In this document: piece after piece, positions 1 through 6,774 of the stretch
Layout of the letters: every line of letters starts with the position of its first letter
Position numbering within the stretch: the first letter of the stretch is position 1
Origin: Curtobacterium guangdongense
Lineage (GTDB): Bacteria; Actinomycetota; Actinomycetes; Actinomycetales; Microbacteriaceae
Length of the DNA: 64,000 nt
Assembly (NCBI RefSeq): GCF_049341845.1
Contig: NZ_JBMPIT010000002.1
Span: forward strand, 410,944 to 474,943
Direction of reading: 5' to 3'
Translations under genes and position numbers: made by a program
Notes under the pieces: generated by a model
Database searches by the model: none
The model's input: the letters and a program-made list of their open reading frames with translations, nothing else
What the model was told of the DNA's origin: nothing

Positions 1-110
1 CCGGTGTCCGCGTGCTGCACGTCCATGGTGGCGTCCTGGTCGTCATCGAAGCGAGAGGGTTCGGCGACCGAGGGCTGGGGCAGCTGCCGCTCACCGTAGG
101 GCCGATCCAC
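1..110 (-). CDS. Hypothetical protein, N-terminal part only (runs off left edge)
   Basis: An open minus-strand frame starts at a GTG at 108-110 and runs off the left edge. It reads as a natural hydrophilic peptide beginning VDRPYGERQLPQPSVAEP and including an acidic FDDDQDATMD stretch. No domain can be recognised from about 36 codons. It is divergent from the AraC-type regulator at 222, so the gap between them probably holds promoters for both. The ribosome binding site is weak and the start is uncertain; the frame is kept because its third codon positions are G/C-rich like those of its neighbours. Confidence 0.35.
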   Translation of the reverse strand, partial: MDRPYGERQLPQPSVAEPSRFDDDQDATMDVQHADT

Positions 111-221
111 CGTCGGCGCAAGGGTCTTGCGCGCGCGGCTCCGGTACGCCTACCGTTGCGTCTCAGCTGCCCCAGTCCCTGGTCGCCGGAACACCCACGA
201 TTCCGATGACAGGAGACGATC

Positions 222-659
222 ATGACCGCGCAGCGTTCCTCTTTCGGCTCTCCGCCATCGGGTACCCCGAACTACCGGTCGGGTGACGACCCGAACGTGT
301 ACCCGGCCGGTGCCACTTCCCCGCAGCCCGTCCCCGCTGCGGCCGACGACGCGATGTCCGACAGTGTGGTCGCCGCGGTCGCCTACATCTCGACGCACGT
401 CGCGGGACCCCTGACGACGGAGACGATCGCGCGTGCTGCGGGTGTCAGCCCTGGCGAATCGGAACGGGGGTTCCGGACGCAGTTCGGGATCTCACCGATG
501 CAGTACGTCCACCGACTCCGACTGGAGGGTGTCCGTGCGGAACTCCAGTCCACAACGGACGAGCCCCTCGCGGCGATCATCGGTCGCTGGGGGTTCGTGC
601 ACGTCGGCAGGTTCGCCGAGGCGTACTCCCGACGCTACGGAGCGCGCCCCGGTCCCTGA
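222..659 (+). CDS. AraC-type helix-turn-helix transcriptional regulator
   Basis: This 145-residue protein is a predicted DNA-binding regulator. Residues 1-45 are a Pro/Ser/Ala-rich tail with no recognisable ligand domain. Residues 46-142 match a two-HTH AraC/XylS domain: a first HTH around LTTETIARAAGVSPGESERGF, then the spacer helix ending ISPMQYVHRLRLEGVRAEL, and a second HTH around LAAIIGRWGFVHVGRFAEAY. The ATG has AGGAG a few bases upstream. It is much shorter than classical AraC proteins (about 280-300 residues), so it is a stand-alone C-terminal-type regulator. Its target and inducer cannot be read from the sequence. Confidence 0.85.
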   Translation: MTAQRSSFGSPPSGTPNYRSGDDPNVYPAGATSPQPVPAAADDAMSDSVVAAVAYISTHVAGPLTTETIARAAGVSPGESERGFRTQFGISPMQYVHRLRLEGVRAELQSTTDEPLAAIIGRWGFVHVGRFAEAYSRRYGARPGP

Positions 660-675
660 GACCTCCTCGCGGGAT

Positions 676-1140
676 TCAGGCGTACTCGCCCTTGATGACG
701 AAGTACGAGCCGCGGATCTCCCCGGCCAGCTTTGACCGCTGACGGGCGAACTTGAACGCGGACAGTTCCTCGGGCACCTCCATGCCCATCGACAGCTTGA
801 GCCCCACCGCGCGCTTCCCGCCGTCCTCGATCGCGTACATCACGTTGATCGCCAGACCGGACTCGTAGAACACGTACGCCATCCGGAGCCCGCCGACCTC
901 GAACCCGCTGACCTCGAGCGAGAGCGACGCGATCACGATGCCCCGCTCGTCGTGCAGCACCCGCGTGACGAGGTCCAGCACCTCGGGGGCTTCGTCCGGC
1001 GTGCTCGTGACGAACACGTGGTCGTACTTGTTCTTGTAGTACCGGGCCTCGTTCGCGCGCAGCCCGGCGAGTGCTTCTGCGACCGGAGACGACTCGAGCC
1101 CGGTGGTGGAGACGTCGACGAAGTCGACCGTGTACGTCAT
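676..1140 (-). CDS. Hypothetical protein, 154 residues
   Basis: The product is not recognised. It is 154 residues, soluble, without signal peptide or membrane segment, rich in alternating hydrophobic residues that suggest beta strands (VTSTPDEAPEVLDLV, MAYVFYESGLAINVMYAI), with a basic C-terminus. The ATG at 1138-1140 overlaps the stop of the upstream gene in an ATGA arrangement, which supports this start over longer in-frame extensions and suggests translational coupling. It converges on the AraC-type gene across a gap of about 16 bp. A phage-like or stress-related role would be a guess. Confidence 0.65.
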   Translation of the reverse strand: MTYTVDFVDVSTTGLESSPVAEALAGLRANEARYYKNKYDHVFVTSTPDEAPEVLDLVTRVLHDERGIVIASLSLEVSGFEVGGLRMAYVFYESGLAINVMYAIEDGGKRAVGLKLSMGMEVPEELSAFKFARQRSKLAGEIRGSYFVIKGEYA

Positions 1141-1397
1141 GCAGGAACCGTACCGCCGACGGGACGTCCGAGCATCGCCCACGCGCGTCGCGCAGCCGGG
1201 GTCAGTGGCACGGCCGAGTGTGGGGAGGCGAGCACCACCCGAGCGACGTCCTCGACGTCGACCACCTCGCGGACGGCTTCGTCGACGCGTACCAGCGCGA
1301 TACGGCCCCGGTGGACGAAGTCGATCGGAGCTCCGTCGCTCGCACGGTCGAGGTGGAACGCGAACGACTCCCACCCGGTTGCCCCGGCGAGCGTCAC
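1137..1397 (-). CDS. Hypothetical protein, possibly truncated at its 5' end
   Basis: An 86-codon frame starts at GTG 1395-1397 and overlaps the next minus-strand gene by the bases ATGA. The peptide (ESFAFHLD..., then VDFVHRG-type strands and a C-terminal RRAWAMLGRPVGG) has no recognisable domain. The frame closes at a stop only five codons upstream of the GTG. The sequence to its right, from about 1392, is the remnant of a tyrosine recombinase on the opposite strand, so the original 5' end of this gene may have been lost at that junction. Coding status is supported by the coupling overlap and GC-rich third positions. Confidence 0.5.
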   Translation of the reverse strand: MTLAGATGWESFAFHLDRASDGAPIDFVHRGRIALVRVDEAVREVVDVEDVARVVLASPHSAVPLTPAARRAWAMLGRPVGGTVPA

Positions 1398-1544
1398 GCC
1401 ACACTCTCGTCACGGATCAAGGCCGGCGTGCCGCTGCCGCTGATCGCTGACGAGATGGGCCACCACGATTCGTCCTCCCCCCCCCTGGAGCGGTACGGCC
1501 ACCTGGTGGACGATGGCGTCGGAGCTGGCGGCTTCGAGTTCTGA
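1392..1544 (+). pseudogene. Tyrosine recombinase (phage-type integrase) C-terminal remnant
   Basis: In the plus frame ending at the TGA 1542-1544, the last about 50 codons read RHATLSSRIKAGVPLPLIA, then DEMGHH, then LERYGHLVDD. This matches the end of the integrase catalytic domain: the Arg of the RHxxxS region, the GH box and the nucleophilic Tyr in the RYGHL tail. Nothing upstream of about 1392 in this frame looks like integrase, so the rest of the gene is missing. The segment between the GH box and the Tyr is unusual, with a run of nine C at about 1477-1485. It marks the left side of the accessory island and is a scar of an earlier integration. Confidence 0.7.
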
Positions 1545-1570
1545 CCTTCTGAAGCATCACCGCGCGGCAA

Positions 1571-1585
1571 CCCGACTCGGTCGGG
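1571..1585 (-). terminator. Hairpin downstream of the island ATPase gene
   Basis: CCCGAC at 1571-1576 and GTCGGG at 1580-1585 form a perfect 6-bp stem with a 3-nt loop, 12 bp past the stop of the minus-strand ATPase. There is no clear U-tract, so termination is inferred from position and symmetry. Confidence 0.4.
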
Positions 1586-1597
1586 CCGACCTCACCG

Positions 1598-3820
1598 TCA
1601 CGCTAGGGCAAGCTCGAGCGCCGAGACCTTCGAATAGAGACTCCGAAGCGCCTGGTCCGACATATCGATGATCGGTTCGTACATGAATGAGTTGATATGC
1701 AGGGTCTCCGCGGTGGTGAGAAGAACCGACCTCAGGACCCGAAGCTCGTCGGCACCAGCAGTCCCGCCATCCTCGACCATCTTGAACAGCTTCGCTGTCT
1801 GATACTTCGTGATCTGGTCAGTAGCCGCCGGATCATCGATGAGTCGCAGCATGTACGACTCGGCGCGGAGGCGAAGGGCGATCGCGAGCACGATCTTGTT
1901 GGCGAAGTTCACCCCATCGTCAGCTTCAAGGCAAGCGTCCGCTTCTCTCCAGATGGCGTCTACGACCGTTTCATCGGCTTCCGGCCACGCCTTATCATCC
2001 ACTCCCGAGAAGGCCGTCTTGAAGAGTCGATCGAGCTCAGCCTGGGTGATCCCGCGAGAATCAGCCTTCAGGTGAAGCAGGGAGGTGAGGCGGAGGTAGT
2101 CCTCATCCTTCGAACCTCGGCTATACTCCAGAATGTTCCGCGCGAAGGGAATGCAGGCAATCCGTTCGAGGGCACTGCTGAACATCTTACCTTTGAGGTC
2201 ACCCTCGAAGGGGTTCTGGATTAGGTTCCCATCCATCGGTTCGAACTTGACTCGATCGATGCTCTTCTCCGCAACAAAGCACCCGCCCCAGCTCACCACT
2301 CCCCTACCTCGGATCGTGCGCAGGAAGTCGAAGTTGTGCGTCAGGATGACGAGTCGGAACAGGGGTTCCTCCTCCATCTCCTTCAGGTAGTGGACGATTG
2401 CATACTTGTTCTTATAGTCGAACGAGTCGGCAATGTCGTCGATGACGAAAATGCTCAGCTCCCCAGACTTCCTCCGCGCCTCGACCTCGAAGAGAATATT
2501 GAGGATGTAGAGAGCCTTCTTCTCTCCCGTGCTGAGGACTTGAAGAAGATGCTCGCGGTCAACCTGCGCCGAGCCGCCGCCGTCCTCGAACTGGAAGCCG
2601 AGCGTCAAGAACGGCTCCTGTGCCAGCATGACCTGGACACGGTTCTTCGGAACGAGCTTGAAGGGTACATCGAACCGCTCGTTGAAGAGTTCGATCACCT
2701 CTTCCCATTGCGTGCGCTCCGATGCAGCGGCTTCCAGAATCGTCTTTCGACGCTCCTGGGATGCTTTATGAAGGTCAACAGCTTGACCAAAGAGGTCGGC
2801 GTGCTCCTTGAAGTTGGAGATCCACAGCTTCTCCTTGAATCGGTCTATGTGCTCCAGCTCCGCAAGGAGTTCCGGACGATCCGAGACGAAGCTGAAGAAG
2901 TCTCGCACCGCTTGATTGGCATTGAGCATCTTCCCGAGCTGTTCGAGGCGAGCAGCGAGTTCCGTGTCTTCGGAGATGCGCGCCTTTTCGTCGGTGATCA
3001 AGTTCGTGAGTTCCTTCTCACTGGTCACCTCACGAGGCTTCTCGTCACCAAAGAGCAGGAGAGCGTGCTTTGCCCGGAAGTAGCCTTGGCTGACGAGGCT
3101 CTTGCTCACGCTCTCTGCGTTGTAGTAGTTGAAGGACTCGCGACTGAAGAAGGTGGACGCATCGAGAAGCTCATTGAGCCGAAGCACATACTGAGAAAGC
3201 AGACTACTGAGCTTTGGGTCCGACAGCACCTTCTCCACGCTCGCGTTGAAGAGCAGGTCATAGGGAACGCCCACATAGTTGGGTTCCTCCAACTGTTCGA
3301 CCTCGTAGCTCATACGAGTAAGAGCACCGAAGAAGTCGTCGTCCTCCTTGGTGAAGGTCTGCGAGACCAGTTGTGCTACATCCTGCTTGGTTCCGGCGGT
3401 CTTCTTCAGAGCCTTCACCAAGTCGGTCTGGATCTTCGAAAGTCCCTTTTGGATGCCCTCAAACTCCTTGCGGAGCGGGGCATTCACCAGGAGGGTGGTG
3501 GCGTACTTGTCGGGGGTGTATTGCTCGTCGTAGGCCAGGAACACGGCGACCGCGTCTGGTGAAGGCGATTCACCGTCCTCATCGAGTATGGTGCGCACCG
3601 TCTCTCGGTCCGGGAAGACATGATCTGAGGACTCCTCCCCGCGAGCGAGGTCAAGGAAGGTCCGGGCGAAGCTCGACTTCATCGTGCCGTTGGGGGCATA
3701 AATAGCCACAGATCGCCGCGGCTCGGTCGCGCCTCCCTTGGCGGCGCGCTCGAATGGCAGGGAAGCTTCGAGCTCTCGGATCCCGTGACAGTTGCGGAGC
3801 AAGAGCTGGAGGTTCCTCAT
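1598..3820 (-). CDS. ABC/AAA-type ATPase, RloC/PrrC-like architecture (defence candidate)
   Basis: This 740-residue protein is a predicted cytoplasmic nucleotidase of the SMC/ABC-like AAA class. The Walker A region is YAPNGTMKSS at 41-50, with Ala-Pro where Gly is usual and Met for the second loop Gly. The ABC signature is LSTGEKK at 429-435, Walker B is LSIFVIDDIADS at 455-466, and the H-loop is LTHN at 493-496. Residues 100-420 are a helical insert with no zinc hook visible. After the ATPase, residues 530-740 form a C-terminal domain with R650-x3-E654 and a late H709. RloC and PrrC anticodon nucleases carry an R-x3-E...H triad after an ABC ATPase, so RNA cleavage is possible, but the spacing to His is longer here and the fold is unproven. 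It lies in a low-GC island with HEPN and PIN genes, which supports a phage-defence role by association. Confidence 0.8.
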   Translation of the reverse strand: MRNLQLLLRNCHGIRELEASLPFERAAKGGATEPRRSVAIYAPNGTMKSSFARTFLDLARGEESSDHVFPDRETVRTILDEDGESPSPDAVAVFLAYDEQYTPDKYATTLLVNAPLRKEFEGIQKGLSKIQTDLVKALKKTAGTKQDVAQLVSQTFTKEDDDFFGALTRMSYEVEQLEEPNYVGVPYDLLFNASVEKVLSDPKLSSLLSQYVLRLNELLDASTFFSRESFNYYNAESVSKSLVSQGYFRAKHALLLFGDEKPREVTSEKELTNLITDEKARISEDTELAARLEQLGKMLNANQAVRDFFSFVSDRPELLAELEHIDRFKEKLWISNFKEHADLFGQAVDLHKASQERRKTILEAAASERTQWEEVIELFNERFDVPFKLVPKNRVQVMLAQEPFLTLGFQFEDGGGSAQVDREHLLQVLSTGEKKALYILNILFEVEARRKSGELSIFVIDDIADSFDYKNKYAIVHYLKEMEEEPLFRLVILTHNFDFLRTIRGRGVVSWGGCFVAEKSIDRVKFEPMDGNLIQNPFEGDLKGKMFSSALERIACIPFARNILEYSRGSKDEDYLRLTSLLHLKADSRGITQAELDRLFKTAFSGVDDKAWPEADETVVDAIWREADACLEADDGVNFANKIVLAIALRLRAESYMLRLIDDPAATDQITKYQTAKLFKMVEDGGTAGADELRVLRSVLLTTAETLHINSFMYEPIIDMSDQALRSLYSKVSALELALA

Positions 3821-3826
3821 GTCGGG

Positions 3827-3857
3827 ATCCTACATAGGCTGAGCAGCCGATCAGCAA
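3827..3857 (-). promoter_or_regulatory. Candidate leaderless promoter of the island ATPase
   Basis: On the minus strand, TAGGAT (plus 3827-3832) is a -10-like box and TTGCTG (plus 3852-3857) a -35-like box, spaced by 19 bp, slightly long. The predicted start falls on or next to the ATG at 3820, and no Shine-Dalgarno sequence precedes that ATG, so the transcript may be leaderless. Confidence 0.35.
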
Positions 3858-3882
3858 CCCAGCGCGCCGTGGAAGCACGGCG

Positions 3883-3906
3883 GGGCCAGGGAGGTCACCC
3901 TGGCCC
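3883..3906 (-). terminator. Hairpin downstream of the HTH gene
   Basis: GGGCCAGGG (3883-3891) and CCCTGGCCC (3898-3906) form a perfect 9-bp stem with a 6-nt loop, 17 bp past the stop of the minus-strand HTH gene. It is followed by no U-tract. It also separates the recombinase/HTH unit from the ATPase gene. Confidence 0.4.
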
Positions 3907-3923
3907 GCGTCGATTCATGGTGA

Positions 3924-4289
3924 TCAGCCCTTGGAGTAGTACGGCGCCCGCGCCTCGGCCAAGTCGTCGACCGTTCGGTAGCCCTCGTGGGTTGCGGCAT
4001 AGGCTCGGCGGCGATCAAAACCGAGGTCTTCGGTAATCTGGCGGATGGGCTCACCGTCCGCCTGCCTCCGCAACAGCTCAGCAACCTGCTCCCTGGTGAG
4101 CACCGGAGCCGCCCCAACTGGTGGGTGACGCTCCCACTCATCCCGAGTTCGATACCCGTCTCGTAGTGCTCGGCTCACCGTGGCCTCTGCAACTCCGTAC
4201 TCCCTGGCTAGCTCGGCCTTGCTCGAACCTGTCGCAACCCGATCCCGCAGCAACCGGACCTCGTCTGTGGTGAACTTAGGCTTGCTCAT
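3924..4289 (-). CDS. Small helix-turn-helix protein next to the recombinase
   Basis: The 121-residue protein starting at ATG 4287-4289 (MSKPKFTTDEV) contains two HTH-like units. Residues 5-40 include KAELAREYGVAEATVSRAL, the classic resolvase/homeodomain-like Hin recognition pattern. Residues 60-100 include a second, weaker LTREQVAELLRRQADGEPIRQI-type unit. It overlaps the 3' end of the serine-recombinase gene by 14 bp, so the two are co-transcribed and probably coupled. It may be a recombination directionality factor, an operon repressor, or a DNA-binding accessory of the recombinase. A longer in-frame start at 4346 lies inside the recombinase gene and lacks homology-like content. Confidence 0.6.
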   Translation of the reverse strand: MSKPKFTTDEVRLLRDRVATGSSKAELAREYGVAEATVSRALRDGYRTRDEWERHPPVGAAPVLTREQVAELLRRQADGEPIRQITEDLGFDRRRAYAATHEGYRTVDDLAEARAPYYSKG

Positions 4290-5106
4290 GGTCGGCCTCC
4301 TTCGCAGCAGCGGCAAGCAGCAAGTCCCTTGCTTTCTCCTCGGCAAGCTCTAGGTCGTAGCCCCGCTGCCTAAGCCGCGCTAGCCGCTCTGATCGCTTCT
4401 TCGCAGCCGCCTCGGCCCGAGCGACATACTTGTGGGTATCCCTCGGTACATACGGTTTGGCTCGGTTGACCTGGCCGAGGACCTTCTGCACGGTGTACTT
4501 ACTCACTTCGGCATTGCGCTCCTTCGGAAGAGCCTTCGCGATCCGTTGAGCACCCCAACCTTCGCTCTCGTACTTTCCTCGAATCCAGGCGACATCGTTG
4601 CTCGTGAGCTTCGGTGGCGACCCGAGTGTAACGCCACGAGCAGGAACAGCAACAAGAGCCTCACGAGTGCGCTCAGCGATACGGTCGCGCTCCTGCGCTG
4701 CAACCGCGAGCGTGATTCGTACGATGAGCATGCCGGTGCCGCTGTCGGGGTTGACCATATGGATGTTCTCACCCAGAGAGGTCAGACAAGCTCCAGAGGC
4801 ATGCAGCTCTTTCAGTAGGGCAATGGTCTCCTCTGGATCTCGACCCCAGCGGTCGAGCTTCGCCACAACCACCTCAATCCTACGACTGTGCTTCAGCCGG
4901 TCCGTTTGAACCGCGAGCCTGAGCGTATCCATCTTCTCGGAGTGCGAGTTCGATGTTCCGCTCACTCCGCGGTCCACGAAGATGTCTTCCTTCCGCACTC
5001 CGTAGTCGACCAGTTGTTGCATCTGTGATTCCAGCCCAAGCTCCCGCTCCTTGATGCAGACCCGGATGCACCAAGGCCGTAGGTGTCCAGCATGATTCCT
5101 CCTCAT
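4276..5106 (-). CDS. Serine recombinase (resolvase/invertase type), probably inactive: catalytic Ser reads as Cys
   Basis: The body matches the resolvase family: LGLESQMQQLVDYGV, then FVDRGVSGTS, VVAKLDRWGRDPEE (the R-containing LDR motif), the long E-helix VAAQERDRIAERTREAL, and a C-terminal HTH near WGAQRIAKAL followed by a basic coiled tail. Family members start Y-x-R-V-S-T-x-x-Q with Ser as nucleophile; here the corresponding stretch is IRVCIKERE, with Cys at residue 17 (codon TGC), Arg for the usual Gln, and a scrambled N-terminus (MRRNHAGHLRPWC). The start at 5106 is the closest ATG. Either the gene is decaying or it is a Cys variant of low activity. It shares an operon with the HTH gene and is divergent from the HEPN-like gene. 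Confidence 0.75.
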   Translation of the reverse strand: MRRNHAGHLRPWCIRVCIKERELGLESQMQQLVDYGVRKEDIFVDRGVSGTSNSHSEKMDTLRLAVQTDRLKHSRRIEVVVAKLDRWGRDPEETIALLKELHASGACLTSLGENIHMVNPDSGTGMLIVRITLAVAAQERDRIAERTREALVAVPARGVTLGSPPKLTSNDVAWIRGKYESEGWGAQRIAKALPKERNAEVSKYTVQKVLGQVNRAKPYVPRDTHKYVARAEAAAKKRSERLARLRQRGYDLELAEEKARDLLLAAAAKEADHEQA

Positions 5107-5223
5107 TCCGGGGGTCTTGGCAACACATTTGGACATATCGCTACGCATGCTGAATCGGTCGATCCTGGAGGTAGTTGCCAAACGCTCGATTGGCAACCAG
5201 GACGAGATGTCGGACCTCGGCGT

Positions 5224-5229
5224 TATGAT
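5224..5229 (+). promoter_or_regulatory. Weak -10-like box upstream of the HEPN-like gene
   Basis: TATGAT sits 34 bp before the chosen GTG start at 5263. The hexamer 17 bp upstream (5201-5206) is a poor -35, so this is a tentative promoter in the divergent gap between the recombinase and HEPN-like genes. Confidence 0.25.
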
Positions 5230-5262
5230 CGGACCAACAAAGACGGATGGGGCGAAGTGGCA

Positions 5263-6537
5263 GTGAACAAGCGCAGCAAGCCGACGCTTTCGCCCAACGC
5301 GGAAGTTCTCCTCCAGCAGGTGCGGAAGCGATTCCTCGACTCACGCGAGTTCAACGGGCTGCATCTTCACGGAGATGTGGTCGATGAGGCGCGAAGTCCT
5401 GGGATCGAGCTGGTGCGTGCCGGGATGGTCCAGGTCGTGACCGGGGCGGACTACATGAACATCCACATCCGCGCGTGGCCGTCAAGGCGTTCGCTGGAGG
5501 ACCAGGAACAAGACCTCGAGTCGCTGACAGCGGACGACTACGGCGTCTGCCTGTACCCAACCGTCGAAGGGATGAAAGGTGTCAGGCTGCCTACTCGTCT
5601 GACTGGCCGTCCGTACGCCCGCGCCATGGCCCGAGGCAAGGGCACGCTGGAACTGGCGTACTTCGAGTTCACCGTACTTGAGCAGTACCGCAACGACGGT
5701 CGGTTCCGATTTGACTTCGGGGATGCCGGAGCAAGCATGGGCCTCACCGATGAGGCTTTCGACGGCGACGATGTCTTTGAGAGGGACCATGTTGGGCTGA
5801 GCCACATCGGTTTCGCCTACGACCTCGCGGGCTACGACTCCAAGGACTCCGACTCGCCCATTGAGCGTCGGGTTGCTGTGTTCTACTGCGACCTGATCAC
5901 ACTCACCCCGGAGCACCAGCGACGGTGGGAGACCTACCAGGTGCCCGACGATGGGCTGGAACCGCACCCGATCTGGTGGGGGTCCCAGATGGGCCGATGG
6001 CCGGACTCCATCGGACCCTTCGCCCACCTGTTTATCGAGCTAGAGAACCTCAATCAGCTGACCCAGCTGGCCTTCGGCGAGTACATGTTCCGGATTGAGG
6101 AGCGTCCTGCCGACTTCGGGTGGTTACTCCGGCCATCGCAGAGGGAGTGGGATGAGTTCATCCTTCAGCTCGACAAGTTGCTGTCGGAGAACCTGAGCAG
6201 TCAGTTCCTCGATCGCGTTGGCGCCCCCACGACGGACGACCGCGGTCAGCGGATCGGCAGTCTGAACCGGTTCCAGGGGTTCATGCACGATCACGGAGTC
6301 AGCGCGGCTGATGCGAAGAAGGTTCTTGCGCCGCTGCGGAGTGTTCGGCAGGCGCGCCAGAAGCCCGCTCACGCGCTCCGCTCTAACCTGAACGACCACA
6401 GCTTCATCCACAAGCAGATCAACCTAATGCAGGAGACCATCGGTGCCCTCACCGGGATCCGAGTATGGCTGTCAACCCACCCCGCCTGCTCGGAGTGGAA
6501 GAACGGCTACGCCGACCTGGGCATCTACCCGCTCTGA
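5263..6537 (+). CDS. HEPN-domain-like protein with R-x4-H motif (abortive-infection candidate)
   Basis: The product is 424 residues from the GTG at 5263; a longer frame back to 5083 overlaps the divergent recombinase and is not protein-like. The first about 270 residues are a mixed alpha/beta domain that I do not recognise (NIHIRAWPSRRSLED, GLTDEAFDGDD, FYCDLITLTPEHQRRWE). The C-terminal about 120 residues are helical and contain RQKPAH at 365-370, an R-x4-H motif typical of HEPN ribonucleases, with neighbouring basic residues and a following helix HKQINLMQETIGALTGIR. HEPN domains in toxin, Abi and CRISPR systems cleave RNA using this motif. It sits in an island with an ABC ATPase and a PIN-like protein. 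The HEPN call rests on the motif and helical context only. Confidence 0.6.
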   Translation: MNKRSKPTLSPNAEVLLQQVRKRFLDSREFNGLHLHGDVVDEARSPGIELVRAGMVQVVTGADYMNIHIRAWPSRRSLEDQEQDLESLTADDYGVCLYPTVEGMKGVRLPTRLTGRPYARAMARGKGTLELAYFEFTVLEQYRNDGRFRFDFGDAGASMGLTDEAFDGDDVFERDHVGLSHIGFAYDLAGYDSKDSDSPIERRVAVFYCDLITLTPEHQRRWETYQVPDDGLEPHPIWWGSQMGRWPDSIGPFAHLFIELENLNQLTQLAFGEYMFRIEERPADFGWLLRPSQREWDEFILQLDKLLSENLSSQFLDRVGAPTTDDRGQRIGSLNRFQGFMHDHGVSAADAKKVLAPLRSVRQARQKPAHALRSNLNDHSFIHKQINLMQETIGALTGIRVWLSTHPACSEWKNGYADLGIYPL

Positions 6538-6690
6538 CTCTCTTGGCAACGGGACTGCTGTCAGTTCGTCTTCGAAGCGGTAGTGGCCCATCGCACAGTA
6601 GCTACAGTCGCCCCAGCAGGGATCGGGGCGCGGCCAGCCGATATCCACATGGAAGCCGGCCTGTCCTCCGAATAATGGTATGTCATTCAT
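6472..6690 (-). CDS. Possible small Cys-rich protein, antisense between two island genes
   Basis: A 72-codon minus-strand frame starts at ATG 6688-6690 (MNDIPLFGG) and has a natural-looking first half with three Cys in C-x3-C-x2-C spacing (CWGDCSYC) among aromatic residues, suggestive of metal or Fe-S binding. The last 22 codons overlap the 3' end of the HEPN-like gene antisense and are less convincing. It fills most of the 237-bp gap between the HEPN-like and PIN-like genes. It could be a real small protein, the 5' end of a truncated gene, or chance. Confidence 0.3.
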   Translation of the reverse strand: MNDIPLFGGQAGFHVDIGWPRPDPCWGDCSYCAMGHYRFEDELTAVPLPRESERVDAQVGVAVLPLRAGGVG

Positions 6691-6715
6691 GCGTCACCAC
6701 CTCCAGGACGAACTA

Positions 6716-6745
6716 TCGATACTGTCAGCGCGGTGCCGCTAGGAT
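6716..6745 (+). promoter_or_regulatory. Candidate promoter of the PIN-like gene
   Basis: TCGATA (6716-6721) and TAGGAT (6740-6745), spaced by 18 bp, resemble -35 and -10 boxes. The -10 lies 29 bp before the ATG at 6775, and a GAAGGGA Shine-Dalgarno-like sequence follows it. Confidence 0.4.
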
Positions 6746-6774
6746 GAGAAACGCTCAGCGGCGAAGGGACGACC

